Assembly: GCF_000192435.1 (NCBI RefSeq)
Contig: NZ_AEUD01000006.1
Span: forward strand, 62,001-126,000
DNA: 64,000 nucleotides
Source: Gordonia neofelifaecis NRRL B-59395
GTDB lineage: Bacteria > Actinomycetota > Actinomycetes > Mycobacteriales > Mycobacteriaceae
Direction of reading: 5' to 3'
Part shown: piece after piece, positions 36,468-45,498 of the stretch
How the letters are laid out: every line of letters starts with the position of its first letter
How positions within the stretch are numbered: the stretch's first letter is position 1
Program-made: the position numbers and the translations under genes
The notes under the pieces: generated by a model
Databases searched by the model: none
What the model saw: the letters and a program-made list of their open reading frames with translations, nothing else
What the model was told of the DNA's origin: nothing

Positions 36468-38017
36468 CCCGGCTCACCCAGGTGGACGCGGTCCCATGCC
36501 GCGCGGCGGTCGCCGTGCGGATCGAGCTCGATGCGGGTCGGGTCGTCGAGCACCATCACTCGACGGTCGTCGCGCGAATAACGCGGCCAGTCGGGAGCGG
36601 GCCGGCCGGTACGGGCGAACCAGCTCCACTTCGACTGCATCGTCGCGGTGATCCGCTTGGTGGAGCCCCAACTGCCCGCGGCGGCCAGACCGACGCCGAT
36701 CGGATCCCGGTAGGTGCCGAACACCGCGAGCAGTTCGGTCGCGTGCGTGGCGCCGATCCCGCTGGCCCGCAGCAGCAATGGTGCGTAGTCGAACCGGTAG
36801 ACGTACGTCGGAGCGTGCGCGCTGTGATGACCGGCGAAACGGATGGTCGGCGTCCAGAACGTCGCGTCGGCGGCGATGAGCACATCGCGCCGCTTCACCG
36901 GATACAGGCTCTGCAGCAGATCGTGGTCGTCGGTGTCACCGAGGCCGACCAGCGCCTGCTCACTGTCGGGCAGGATGTCCCAGAACCTGGCGAACAGCTC
37001 GCCTTCGTCCTTGTTGTTGCCGATGATCGTCGGCACCGACATCGTGTTGCCGTCACGGGCGGCCTCGAGCGGGTGCTGCGGCAGGTACTCGCCGTCGATC
37101 ACCGGGGCGAACGGAATCGGATCGGTCAGCCGGGCACCGCGGGTGAAGCCGATCAGCTTGTTGCCGGTGCGCAGCAGTTCCTTGGCCGAGGCGCCGGCGA
37201 GCACCCGCGCCACGACCGCCGGATCGAGCGGCGGCTCATCGCGCTCGGGGCCCCGGCGTCGGGTCGGATCCATCAGCAGCCGGACGAACTCGTCGGCGAA
37301 CAGTCGCGCGTTCTCCTTGCTCACCACCAGGTCGGGTGCCGGGCTCTGCGAGATGGCCCCGGCGAACAGGCCTTCCGCGGCCGGTGTCGACAGCAGCGTC
37401 AGCACCGCCGAACCGCCCGCGCTCTCGCCGAAGACGGTGACCCGGTCGGGGTCGCCGCCGAACGACGCGATGTTCCGCTTCACCCATTCCAGTCCGGCGA
37501 CCATGTCCCGCAGTCCGGGGTTGGTGTCGAACCGGCGGTCGTCCGTCGAGTAGTCGCTGAAATCCAGGAAGCCGAACGGACCGAACCGGTAGTTGACCGT
37601 CACCACGATCACATCGCGCGCCCGCGCCAGGTACGACCCGTCGTATATCGGCGTCGACGTGCCGCCCAGAATGTACGCGCCGCCGTAGTTGAAGACCATC
37701 ACCGGGCGCGGCGTCACCGACACGGTCGACGGGGCGAACACGTTCAGGGTCAGGCAGTCCTCGCTGCGCGGTTGGAACCGTCCGGCACCGCGGGCGGTGA
37801 AGAGCTTCTCCTGCACCGGCGCCGGACCGTAGTCGTAGCACTCGCGGACACCCGGCCAGGGTGCGACCGGACGCGGTGCGCGCCACCGGTACTGCCCCAC
37901 CGGGGGCTCGGCGAACGGGATGCCCCGCCAGGAGATGGTGCCGCGCCGCCCACCGCGACCGCGCTTGCCGTCGACCGCGCCGTCGGCGGTCTGAACCACA
38001 GTGTCCATTACTGCCAT
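36464..38017 (-). CDS. Type-B carboxylesterase
   Basis: 517 residues of the carboxylesterase/cholinesterase family. Oxyanion region NYGGAYILGG, nucleophile Ser199 in GESAGG, acidic residue in NNKDEGELF, catalytic His in GATHATELL, and the EDCLTLNVF signature are all present. No signal peptide, so it is cytosolic. Natural substrate unknown. ATG 38017 is preceded by TAGGGT at 7 nt. Confidence 0.92.
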   Translation of the reverse strand: MAVMDTVVQTADGAVDGKRGRGGRRGTISWRGIPFAEPPVGQYRWRAPRPVAPWPGVRECYDYGPAPVQEKLFTARGAGRFQPRSEDCLTLNVFAPSTVSVTPRPVMVFNYGGAYILGGTSTPIYDGSYLARARDVIVVTVNYRFGPFGFLDFSDYSTDDRRFDTNPGLRDMVAGLEWVKRNIASFGGDPDRVTVFGESAGGSAVLTLLSTPAAEGLFAGAISQSPAPDLVVSKENARLFADEFVRLLMDPTRRRGPERDEPPLDPAVVARVLAGASAKELLRTGNKLIGFTRGARLTDPIPFAPVIDGEYLPQHPLEAARDGNTMSVPTIIGNNKDEGELFARFWDILPDSEQALVGLGDTDDHDLLQSLYPVKRRDVLIAADATFWTPTIRFAGHHSAHAPTYVYRFDYAPLLLRASGIGATHATELLAVFGTYRDPIGVGLAAAGSWGSTKRITATMQSKWSWFARTGRPAPDWPRYSRDDRRVMVLDDPTRIELDPHGDRRAAWDRVHLGEPG

Positions 38018-38024
38018 GGCAACG

Positions 38025-38030
38025 ACCCTA
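38025..38030 (-). promoter_or_regulatory. -10 box of leaderless carboxylesterase gene
   Basis: TAGGGT on the minus strand, 7 nt before ATG 38017. Confidence 0.5.
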
Positions 38031-38060
38031 GTGTCTGTGCCTGACGCGCAGCCGCATCAC

Positions 38061-38066
38061 TACCAT
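38061..38066 (+). promoter_or_regulatory. -10 box of leaderless pxpA
   Basis: TACCAT, 7 nt before GTG 38074. Confidence 0.5.
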
Positions 38067-38073
38067 CGAAACC

Positions 38074-38820
38074 GTGCCAATGCCTTCACGCGTCATCGAC
38101 CTCAATGCCGACCTCGGCGAAGGCGTCGGCGACGACCCGGCCATGCTCGAACTGGTCACGAGCGCGAACGTCGCCTGCGGCTTCCACGCCGGAACGCCGA
38201 GCGAGCTGCTGTCGACGTGCCGTGAGGCGGTCGCCGCCGGCGTCCGGATCGGCGCCCAGGTCTCCTACCCCGACCTCGCCGGATTCGGCCGACGGTTCAT
38301 GGACGTCGCGCCGGCGGACCTCCTCGCCGACCTGACCTACCAGATCGGCGCACTGCGGGCGCTCGCCGAATCGGTCGGCGGTGCAGTCGAATACGTGAAG
38401 CCGCACGGCGCGCTCTACAACGCGATCGTGCACCACACCGTCCAGGCGGGCGCGGTGGTCGACGCCGTCGCATCAGCGGGGCTCCCGCTGATGTGCCTGC
38501 CCGGATCGGAAGCCGAGCGGCTCGCGCTCGACGCCGGACTGGGCGTGATCCGGGAGGCCTTCGCCGACCGCGGCTACACCGCTGCGGGCACCCTGGTCCC
38601 CCGCTCCGAGCCGGGCGCGTTGGTCACCGACCCGGACGCGGTGGCCGCCCGCGTCGTCGACCTGGTGCAGACGGGGCGGATCCTGGCCGTCGACGGCAGC
38701 ACGGTCGAGGTCTCGGTCGACTCGGTCTGCCTGCACGGCGACACCCCCGGCGCCGTCGAACACGCCCGCCGTGTCCGCACCGCCCTGGCCGCCGCCGGCA
38801 TCGGCGTGCGCACCCGGTGA
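38074..38820 (+). CDS. pxpA: 5-oxoprolinase subunit PxpA (LamB/YcsF family)
   Basis: 248 residues with family motifs DLNADLGEG (9-17), NVACGFHAG, PDLAGFGRR and KPHGALYN. In other bacteria PxpA works with PxpB and PxpC to open 5-oxoproline with ATP. No pxpB or pxpC (KipI/KipA) gene lies in this window, so the activity here depends on genes elsewhere or differs. GTG 38074 has no Shine-Dalgarno but a -10 box 7 nt upstream. The stop overlaps the rarD start. Confidence 0.92.
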   Translation: MPMPSRVIDLNADLGEGVGDDPAMLELVTSANVACGFHAGTPSELLSTCREAVAAGVRIGAQVSYPDLAGFGRRFMDVAPADLLADLTYQIGALRALAESVGGAVEYVKPHGALYNAIVHHTVQAGAVVDAVASAGLPLMCLPGSEAERLALDAGLGVIREAFADRGYTAAGTLVPRSEPGALVTDPDAVAARVVDLVQTGRILAVDGSTVEVSVDSVCLHGDTPGAVEHARRVRTALAAAGIGVRTR

Positions 38821-39716
38821 ACACCCGCGGGGTCCTCGCAGGCTTCGGCGCCTACGCGATCTGGGGTCTGTTCCCCCTCCTCTTCGATGCGATGCTGCCC
38901 GCCGGGCCGTGGGAGATCCTCGCGAACCGGATCCTGTGGACGCTGGTGCTGTGTGTGGCCGCCCTGGCGTTCATGCGCGACTGGTCGTGGATCAAGCCGC
39001 TGCGCCGACAATCGCGCCTGCTGGCGGGGGTGACCGCCGCGGCTCTGCTCATCGCAGGCAACTGGATCGTGTACGTGGCCGCGGTGACCTCGGGCCACAC
39101 CAGCGACGCCGCACTGGGCTACTTCCTGAATCCGCTGGCCACCGTCGCGCTCGGCGTGGTGGTGCTGCGGGAACGACTGCGTCCGCTGCAGTGGGCGGCG
39201 GTCGCGGTCGGCGTCGTCGCCGGGGCCTATCTCGCCCTCGCCGCGGGGACGTTTCCCACGACCGCTCTGGCCCTCGCCGGAACGTTCGCGCTGTACGGGC
39301 TGGTGAAGAAGAAGGTCGGCGACACGCTGCCCGCCCTCCACAGCCTCTCCCTCGAGACGGCGATCCTCTCGCCCGCCGCCGTCGTGATCCTGGTGGTCGT
39401 GGCGTTCACCCCGGCGGGCCTCACCTTCGGCGACGGCGCCGGACACACCGCGCTGCTGATCTTCTCGGGCGCAGCCACCGCCGTGCCGCTGCTGCTGTTC
39501 GCCGCCGCGGCACGACGGATCCCCCTGGTCACGATCGGGCTGATTCAGTTCATCACACCGATCATGCAGTTGCTGTGCGCGGTGCTGGTGCTCGGAGAGC
39601 AACTGCCGCCCGAACGCTGGATCGGCTTCGGCATCGTCTGGGTGGCGTTGATCCTGCTCGCCACCGACAGCGTGCTCAGAGCTTGGACGAACCGGCCTTC
39701 TTCACCTCGCGGGTGA
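38817..39716 (+). CDS. rarD: RarD-type EamA transporter
   Basis: 299 residues, ten membrane helices in two repeats, drug/metabolite transporter superfamily. RarD-specific features include AYAIWGLFPLLF, ILANRILWTLV, NWIVYVAAV and LQWAAVAVGVVAGAYLAL. Substrate unknown. GTG 38817 overlaps the pxpA TGA (GTGA), so translation is coupled. Its 3' end overlaps the convergent PAP2 gene by 41 nt. Confidence 0.9.
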   Translation: MNTRGVLAGFGAYAIWGLFPLLFDAMLPAGPWEILANRILWTLVLCVAALAFMRDWSWIKPLRRQSRLLAGVTAAALLIAGNWIVYVAAVTSGHTSDAALGYFLNPLATVALGVVVLRERLRPLQWAAVAVGVVAGAYLALAAGTFPTTALALAGTFALYGLVKKKVGDTLPALHSLSLETAILSPAAVVILVVVAFTPAGLTFGDGAGHTALLIFSGAATAVPLLLFAAAARRIPLVTIGLIQFITPIMQLLCAVLVLGEQLPPERWIGFGIVWVALILLATDSVLRAWTNRPSSPRG

Positions 39717-41115
39717 CGGCCGCCGACGCCTCACCGGCCAACGACCGCGCCGCTGCGGCCAGCTCACGCGCTTTGCGTCCGATCGCTCCGGGCTCGGCGG
39801 GCAGTCCGTCGGCCGGGGTCTGATCGCGGCCGGGATGCATCTCGATGGTCAGGAAGGCCGCGGCGACGGCGAGCACCGTGGCGATCAGCGCGAGTCCGCC
39901 GACGACGCCGCTGTCGGACATCTGGACCGCCAGGTACCGAGTCGACAGCAGGAGTCCCGAGAAGGCCGCGGAACCGAACGCGATCACCGCGAGCCGATGC
40001 CTCGACCAGCCCAGCTCCGGGCGGGTCAGCGCGGACTCGAGAGTGAGGGTGAAGATCGCTCCCGCGAGCACGTCGATCGCGTAGTGGAAGCCGAAGCCGA
40101 GCGTCGCACCGGTGGTGCACACCAGCCAGAACGCGCCGAACGCCTTCGACACCAACGGTCCCCGCCAGCCGTGCAGGAAGATGCACATCGCCCACGCGGT
40201 GTGCAGGCTCGGCATGCAGTTACGGGCGACGCCCTGGTTGTAGTACAGCGCGGTCGGATCGCCGATGACCGGCAGTTGCAGGGGCCACACGTCCTGCCAA
40301 CCGGCGCCCGCGAGCTCGTGCCCGAACGCATACGTGGGCCCGACCACCGGGAACAGGAAGTAGATCAGCGGTCCGATCAGACCGATCAGCAGGAAGGTCC
40401 GGACGATGTGGTGCCGTGGGAAGCCGTCGCGCGCACTGTTGCGCAGCTGGAAGAAGGCGATCACCGCGGCCGCGACCGGTAGGTACACGTAGACCTTGCT
40501 GAGGACCTCGGTGAGCCACGGCGTGCCGTTGACCACCGAGCCGATGGCCCACGACGGACTGCCGAGGGCCCGGTCCGCCAGCTCGACGTACTCGTCGAAG
40601 ACGTTCGGGTTGGCCCGGCTCGACAGCACCAGCCACACGTCGCCGACGCGGCCCATCACGATCAGCAGCAACCCGAGGCCGACGGCTTTGAGGGTGCCGG
40701 CCTGCTCGGAGCCGCGCAGCCGCCAGCCGGCGAACGCGGCCGTGCCGATCAGCGCGAAGAGGATGCCGTTGCCGACGGTCGGCGCGTTGCCGACGATCAG
40801 CCGCTGGATGTTCCAGACGAGCTCGAGTCCGACCGCGGCACCGGCGACGGGCAGCCGCAGTCTTGACGGCATGCACACCAGGGCGAGGAGCATGCCGGCG
40901 ATCTTGATCTCACCGATCTGCGGACGCCCGACCAGGTCGGTGATGAGCATGTCGAGTGGACCGCGCAGGTGATTCAGACGCGCGACGACCTCGATGAGGA
41001 TCACGAAGCCGATCAGGAACCCGACGATGAGCGCCCACATCCGGCCCGAGAACTCGATGCGTCGACCCGAACGCAACTGCGCCCACATCGACCGCACAGG
41101 ACTCCCAGCAAACAT
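39676..41115 (-). CDS. PAP2-superfamily membrane protein (inositol phosphorylceramide synthase-like)
   Basis: 479 residues with about ten hydrophobic helices. The PAP2 catalytic pieces are CMPSLHTAWA and GFHYAIDVLAG; the first motif (KxxxxxxRP) is not obvious, which fits the PAP2_3 / AUR1-like branch. A role in phosphoryl transfer to lipid or lipoglycan is inferred. A polar, basic tail of about 50 residues follows the last helix. ATG 41115 has TAACGT 7 nt before it. Confidence 0.82.
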   Translation of the reverse strand: MFAGSPVRSMWAQLRSGRRIEFSGRMWALIVGFLIGFVILIEVVARLNHLRGPLDMLITDLVGRPQIGEIKIAGMLLALVCMPSRLRLPVAGAAVGLELVWNIQRLIVGNAPTVGNGILFALIGTAAFAGWRLRGSEQAGTLKAVGLGLLLIVMGRVGDVWLVLSSRANPNVFDEYVELADRALGSPSWAIGSVVNGTPWLTEVLSKVYVYLPVAAAVIAFFQLRNSARDGFPRHHIVRTFLLIGLIGPLIYFLFPVVGPTYAFGHELAGAGWQDVWPLQLPVIGDPTALYYNQGVARNCMPSLHTAWAMCIFLHGWRGPLVSKAFGAFWLVCTTGATLGFGFHYAIDVLAGAIFTLTLESALTRPELGWSRHRLAVIAFGSAAFSGLLLSTRYLAVQMSDSGVVGGLALIATVLAVAAAFLTIEMHPGRDQTPADGLPAEPGAIGRKARELAAAARSLAGEASAAVTREVKKAGSSKL

Positions 41116-41122
41116 TCCTTAC

Positions 41123-41128
41123 ACGTTA
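41123..41128 (-). promoter_or_regulatory. -10 box of leaderless PAP2 gene
   Basis: TAACGT on the minus strand, 7 nt before ATG 41115. Confidence 0.45.
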
Positions 41129-41219
41129 GTAAACAAATACTGAACGGTAGGAACCGGAGTGACGCAATCGTCATTCAACCGGGCTACGACCGCGACCCGA
41201 CCGCGGCGATCGTGACCGA

Positions 41220-42176
41220 TCAGCCGATGCGGCGCTGCCTCGCGAACTCCGACAGCACCACACCCGCAGCCACCGACGCGTTCAGGCTCTCGACGTCGCT
41301 CGCGATCGGAATCGACAGGATCGAGTCGCAGTTCTCGCGAACCAGCCGTGAGAGTCCCTTGCCCTCCGAGCCGACGACGATCACGGTCGGCCCGGTGCCG
41401 TCGTAGTCGTCGAGGGAGACGTCGCCGCCCGCGTCGAGGCCGACGATCTGCGCACCCTTCTTCGCCCAGTCGAGCAGGGTGCGATTGAGATTGGGGGTCG
41501 TCGCGACGGGCAGTCGTGCCGCGGCACCCGCACTGGTGCGCCAGGCCACGGCCGTCATGCCCGCACTGCGCCGCTGTGGGATCACCACGCCGTGTCCGCC
41601 GAACGCGGCGACGCTGCGGATGACCGCGCCGAGGTTGCGCGGGTCGGTGATGTTGTCGAGGGCGACCAGCAGCGGCGCCGACGATCCGGCGAGCGCATCG
41701 GCCATCAGATCCTCCGGGTGCGCGTACTGGTACTCCGGCACCTGCAGCGCGAGGCCCTGGTGGAGCCCGTTCGGCGACATGCGGTCGAGCTCGGGCTTGC
41801 CGACCTCGAGGATCGAGATGCCGCGGTCGCCTGCGGTGTGCACCGCCTCCTTGACGCGCTCGTCCGCGTCGATGGTGGTCATCACGTACAACGCGGTCGC
41901 GGGAACCTCCGCACGCAGGCACTCGACGACCGGGTTGCGTCCGACGACGTACTCGGGGCCGCCGTCCTCCGACTTGCGGTGCGTACGACGGGTGTTCGAC
42001 GCCTTCGCGGCGGCCTTGGCCTTCTTGTGCGCCGGGTGGTACGTGCGGTCGACGGCCTTCGGGGTGGCCCCGCGGCCTTCCAGCCCGCGACGGCGCTGTC
42101 CGCCGGAGCCGACGACCTGGCCCTTCTTGCTCCCGGTCTTCCGGGTCGCGCCGCGCCGCTGTGAATTTCCGGCCAT
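41220..42176 (-). CDS. rlmB: 23S rRNA (guanosine-2'-O)-methyltransferase RlmB-type (SpoU/TrmH)
   Basis: 318 residues. A basic N-terminal extension of about 75 residues precedes a substrate-binding domain ([13 protein letters not shown]) and the SPOUT knot with [30 protein letters not shown] and [18 protein letters not shown], all three family motifs. ATG 42176 overlaps the cysS stop by one base (TGATG). Last gene of the carD operon. Confidence 0.93.
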   Translation of the reverse strand: MAGNSQRRGATRKTGSKKGQVVGSGGQRRRGLEGRGATPKAVDRTYHPAHKKAKAAAKASNTRRTHRKSEDGGPEYVVGRNPVVECLRAEVPATALYVMTTIDADERVKEAVHTAGDRGISILEVGKPELDRMSPNGLHQGLALQVPEYQYAHPEDLMADALAGSSAPLLVALDNITDPRNLGAVIRSVAAFGGHGVVIPQRRSAGMTAVAWRTSAGAAARLPVATTPNLNRTLLDWAKKGAQIVGLDAGGDVSLDDYDGTGPTVIVVGSEGKGLSRLVRENCDSILSIPIASDVESLNASVAAGVVLSEFARQRRIG

Positions 42177-43570
42177 CAGTGTTCCTTCGATTTGAGCGCC
42201 CACTGGGCGCCGTCGGGGGTGTCGGTGACTTCCACGCCTGCCTCGGCGAGCCGGTCGCGGACCTCGTCCGCCGTCGCCCAGTCCTTCGCGGCGCGGGCCT
42301 GTGCCCGCCGGTCCAATTCTGCCTTGATCAGCACGTCGAGCGCATCATGCGCCTCGTCGTCGGCGCCGGCCGCGGTCCAGTGCGGGTCCAGTGGGTCGGT
42401 TCCGAGGACCGCGGTCATCGCGCGCACCTGCGCGGCGATCGCCAACGCCCGAGCGCCGTCGCCGGCTTCGAGCGCCGTGTTCCCCTCGCGAACCGCGTTG
42501 TGCACGGCGGCGAGCGCCGCGGGGACGCCGAGGTCGTCGTCGAGCGCTGCAGCGAAGTCGTCGTTCACCTCGCCGACGTCGACACGGCCGACCCGGTCTG
42601 CCACGCGGTGCACGAACGATTCGATCCGGCGGTAGCCGGCCGCGGCCTCGGCCAGGGCGCCCTCCGAGTACTCCAGCATCGAGCGGTAGTGGGCGCTGCC
42701 CAGGTAGTAGCGCAGTTCGACGGCACGCACGCGCTCGAGCATCGCCGGAATCGCGACGACGTTGCCGAGCGACTTACTCATCTTCTCGCCGCTCATCGTG
42801 ACCCAGCCGTTGTGCAGCCAGTACTGCGCGAACCCGTCGCCCGCACCGTGGCTCTGCGCGATCTCGTTCTCATGGTGCGGGAAGATCAGATCCATTCCGC
42901 CGCAATGGATGTCGAACTCCGCGCCGAGCAGCGAGGTGGCCATCGCCGAGCACTCCAGATGCCAGCCCGGACGACCGTCGCCCCACGGCGTCGGCCACGC
43001 GGGCTCGCCGGGCTTCGCCGCCTTCCAGAGGGTGAAGTCGCGCGGGTCGCGCTTGCCGGTTCCGGCGCTCTCACCCTGATGCACATCCTCGAGCCGGTGC
43101 CCGGACAGGCTGCCGTACTCCGGGAGGCTGCGGACGTCGAAGTAGACGTTCCCGTCCGACGAGTACGCGTGACCGCGCTCGATCAGCCGCTGCATGTACT
43201 CGACCATCTGGGTGATGAAGCCCGTCGCGCGCGGCTCGGCCGAGGGCGGGAGCACGCCCAGTGCGTCGTAGGCTCGCGTGAACTCGCGCTCGTGGGTGGC
43301 CGCCCACTCCCACCAGGGTCGGCCCGCCTCGGCCGCCTTGGTGAGGATCTTGTCGTCGATGTCGGTGACATTGCGGACGAAGAGCACGTCGAGCCCGCGG
43401 TAGTCGAGCCAGCGGCGGAGCACGTCGAAAGCGATGCCGCTGCGGACGTGGCCGATGTGCGGAACCCCCTGGACCGTCGCACCGCAGAGGTACACCGAAG
43501 CCGTTCCGGGACGCAGGGGAACGAAGTCGCGAACCTCGCGGGTGGCCGAGTCGTAGAGGCGTAGAGTCAC
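42176..43570 (-). CDS. cysS: Cysteinyl-tRNA synthetase
   Basis: 464 residues. HIGH at 38-41, KMSKS in [10 protein letters not shown], and zinc ligands Cys29 (YLCGATVQ), Cys in LECSAM, His in [10 protein letters not shown] and the following Glu. GTG 43570 has CGCAGG upstream and sits 11 nt after ispF. The long frame to 43846 is rejected. The paralogue MshC, also found in mycothiol producers, is shorter at its C-terminus and lacks the DALR-like end seen here, so this is CysS. Confidence 0.95.
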   Translation of the reverse strand: MTLRLYDSATREVRDFVPLRPGTASVYLCGATVQGVPHIGHVRSGIAFDVLRRWLDYRGLDVLFVRNVTDIDDKILTKAAEAGRPWWEWAATHEREFTRAYDALGVLPPSAEPRATGFITQMVEYMQRLIERGHAYSSDGNVYFDVRSLPEYGSLSGHRLEDVHQGESAGTGKRDPRDFTLWKAAKPGEPAWPTPWGDGRPGWHLECSAMATSLLGAEFDIHCGGMDLIFPHHENEIAQSHGAGDGFAQYWLHNGWVTMSGEKMSKSLGNVVAIPAMLERVRAVELRYYLGSAHYRSMLEYSEGALAEAAAGYRRIESFVHRVADRVGRVDVGEVNDDFAAALDDDLGVPAALAAVHNAVREGNTALEAGDGARALAIAAQVRAMTAVLGTDPLDPHWTAAGADDEAHDALDVLIKAELDRRAQARAAKDWATADEVRDRLAEAGVEVTDTPDGAQWALKSKEH

Positions 43571-43581
43571 GGCCTGCGATT

Positions 43582-44061
43582 CTACTTGAGCGTCAGCAGC
43601 GCTGTGGCCACCGCCGCGATCCCCTCGCCGCGGCCGGTGAGACCCAGCCCGTCGCTGGTGGTGCCCGACACCGAGACCGGTGCCCCGAGCAGATCTGAGA
43701 GCACCTGCTGCGCTTCGGCGCGACGCGGTCCGACCTTCGGCCGGTTGCCGACGATCTGCACGGCGGCGTTCACCGGGACGAAGCCCTCCGCGTCGAGCAG
43801 TCCGCGCACGTGGGCGAGCATCGCGGCGCCGGTGACCCCGGCCCACTCCGGGCGTCCGACGCCGAAGACCGCGCCGACGTCGCCGAGACCCGCGGCCGAC
43901 AGCAGTGCGTCACACAGCGCGTGGACACCGACGTCGCCGTCGGAGTGGCCCGAGCAGCCGTCGGCGTCGTCGAACAAGAGGCCGAGCATCCAGCACGGCC
44001 GCCCCGCCTCGATCGGATGCACATCGGTGCCGACGCCCACTCGCATATCCATCGCAGTCAC
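43582..44061 (-). CDS. ispF: 2-C-methyl-D-erythritol 2,4-cyclodiphosphate synthase
   Basis: 159 residues; non-mevalonate isoprenoid pathway. Metal ligands in GTDVHPI and [10 protein letters not shown], plus [14 protein letters not shown] at the end. GTG 44061 has AGGAG nine nt upstream and sits 3 nt after the ispD stop, the usual ispD-ispF pairing. Confidence 0.95.
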   Translation of the reverse strand: MTAMDMRVGVGTDVHPIEAGRPCWMLGLLFDDADGCSGHSDGDVGVHALCDALLSAAGLGDVGAVFGVGRPEWAGVTGAAMLAHVRGLLDAEGFVPVNAAVQIVGNRPKVGPRRAEAQQVLSDLLGAPVSVSGTTSDGLGLTGRGEGIAAVATALLTLK

Positions 44062-44064
44062 TCT

Positions 44065-44733
44065 TCAACGCTCCTGTGCGGTGATCATTCTGGCGAGCGC
44101 CAGGTCGAACGGTGTGGTGACTTTGAACGCCATTGCGTCACCGGGCACCACCCGGACCGGGATGCCGAGCGCCTCGACGAGTCCGGCGTCATCGGTGGCG
44201 TCGCCGCTCGAGCGGTGCGCCTCCCGCAGCACGTCGGCCCGGAAACCCTGGGGCGTCTGGACGGCGCGGAGTTCAGCGCGATCGGGAGTGTCGAGCACGA
44301 TCCCCGCCGGATCGACGCGTTTGAGGGTGTCGGCCACCGGCACCCCGGGAACGACCGCGCGCGCCCCGTCGCGGAGCGCCGCCACCACGGTGGCGAACAG
44401 CTCGGGCGGCGTGAGCGCGCGTGCTGCGTCGTGGACGAGGATCAGCTCGGCGTCTCCGGCGGCGGCCAGCCCGGCCCGCACGGAGTCACTGCGCTCCGCA
44501 CCACCTGCGACGACCACCGCGTCCGGCACGAGGGCCTGCGCACGTTCGCTCAATTCAGCCGGAGCGACGACCACGATCCGGTCGATCACCCCCGACCGAC
44601 GAGCAGCGTCCGCACTCAGTTCCAGCAGGGTGACGCCGTCGATCTCGACGAACGCCTTCGGAACCGCCTCGCCGAGGCGCGTTCCCATTCCCGCCGCCGG
44701 AATCAGCGCGGCGACGTGGAGTTCTGCGGTCAG
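44065..44733 (-). CDS. ispD: 2-C-methyl-D-erythritol 4-phosphate cytidylyltransferase, apparent CTG start
   Basis: Makes CDP-ME from MEP and CTP. The CTP loop [13 protein letters not shown] must be inside the protein, with [13 protein letters not shown] and VQTPQGF following. Yet the first ATG, GTG or TTG in frame after the upstream stop is the Met within that loop (44688), which would destroy the active site. Family alignment places the start near CTG 44733, whose TG is shared with the carD TGA (CTGA). With that start the protein has 222 residues, close to the usual 225-235. An error in the sequence is the alternative. Confidence 0.88.
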   Translation of the reverse strand: MTAELHVAALIPAAGMGTRLGEAVPKAFVEIDGVTLLELSADAARRSGVIDRIVVVAPAELSERAQALVPDAVVVAGGAERSDSVRAGLAAAGDAELILVHDAARALTPPELFATVVAALRDGARAVVPGVPVADTLKRVDPAGIVLDTPDRAELRAVQTPQGFRADVLREAHRSSGDATDDAGLVEALGIPVRVVPGDAMAFKVTTPFDLALARMITAQER

Positions 44734-45218
44734 GACGCTGCGGCCAGGATCTCGTCGAGCATGCTGTCGGCCTTCTCGTCGTTGGTGTGTTGAGCGAGCG
44801 AGAGCTCGTCCACCAGCACGCGCCGAGCACGGGTCAGCATCCGCTTCTCACCGGCCGAGAGCCCGCGATCCTGCTCGCGGCGCCAGAGATCGCGCACGAT
44901 CTCGGCGACCTTGATGATGTCGCCCGAGATCAGCTTCTCCTGGTTCGCTTTGAAGCGGCGAGCCCAGTTCGTCGGCTCCTCCGTATGCGGCGCCCGCAGG
45001 ACCTGGAAGACCTGATCCAGGCCCTCCTGTCCGACGACGTCACGCACACCCACGTATTCGAGCTTGCTGGACGGAATCTGAACCGTCATGTCACCGTCAG
45101 CAACCTTCAGGACCAGGTACTCGATCTCTTCACCCTTGATGGTCCGGATGACGATGTCTTCGACTCGAGCAGCACCGTGATGGGGATAAACAACGGTGTC
45201 GCCAACTTTGAAATTCAA
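44730..45218 (-). CDS. carD: RNA polymerase-binding transcription factor CarD
   Basis: 162 residues, the same length as in M. tuberculosis. The N-terminal RNAP-interaction domain ([17 protein letters not shown]...) contacts the beta subunit, and the C-terminal helical domain has NWARRFKAN and the promoter-wedge tryptophan in RDLWRREQ. It stabilises open complexes and is essential in mycobacteria. TTG 45218 is the only start matching the family N-terminus; GAAAGGGG lies about 8 nt upstream. It heads the operon with ispD, ispF, cysS and rlmB. Confidence 0.96.
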   Translation of the reverse strand: MNFKVGDTVVYPHHGAARVEDIVIRTIKGEEIEYLVLKVADGDMTVQIPSSKLEYVGVRDVVGQEGLDQVFQVLRAPHTEEPTNWARRFKANQEKLISGDIIKVAEIVRDLWRREQDRGLSAGEKRMLTRARRVLVDELSLAQHTNDEKADSMLDEILAAAS

Positions 45219-45435
45219 TGTCCACTGCCCCTTTCGAATGTAACCAGTCTAACACGCCGGGCCCGAGAGCCTTCGCCAACGGTGCAGGTCAACCCGGGTG
45301 AAAGCAGGTGAAAGGCGGTATTCGCGCCCCGGCGGAGCCCTTCGGGAAGCGCCGTTGCCCGCCTCGACGGAAACCGGCGGCGTTAAGATCATCAGGGCAA
45401 TCTGGCGACCCGGCGGAACTTTTCCGGGCCCCGCC

Positions 45436-45452
45436 CACTACGCTGCGTAGTG
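45436..45452. promoter_or_regulatory. Palindrome in the lpqE promoter region
   Basis: CACTACGC-T-GCGTAGTG has perfect 8-bp arms. It contains TACGCT, a candidate -10 box, about 55 nt before the lpqE start, so a bound repressor would block RNA polymerase. Confidence 0.35.
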
Positions 45453-45498
45453 AGAGTTCGCATCACCGGCGGACAACGCGACGACCACCCCGGAGGAA

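Noticed and set aside
42176..43570. Mycothiol ligase MshC instead of CysS
   Set aside because: The protein keeps the full C-terminal helical part and a complete KMSKS, and sits in the carD-ispD-ispF operon as cysS does.
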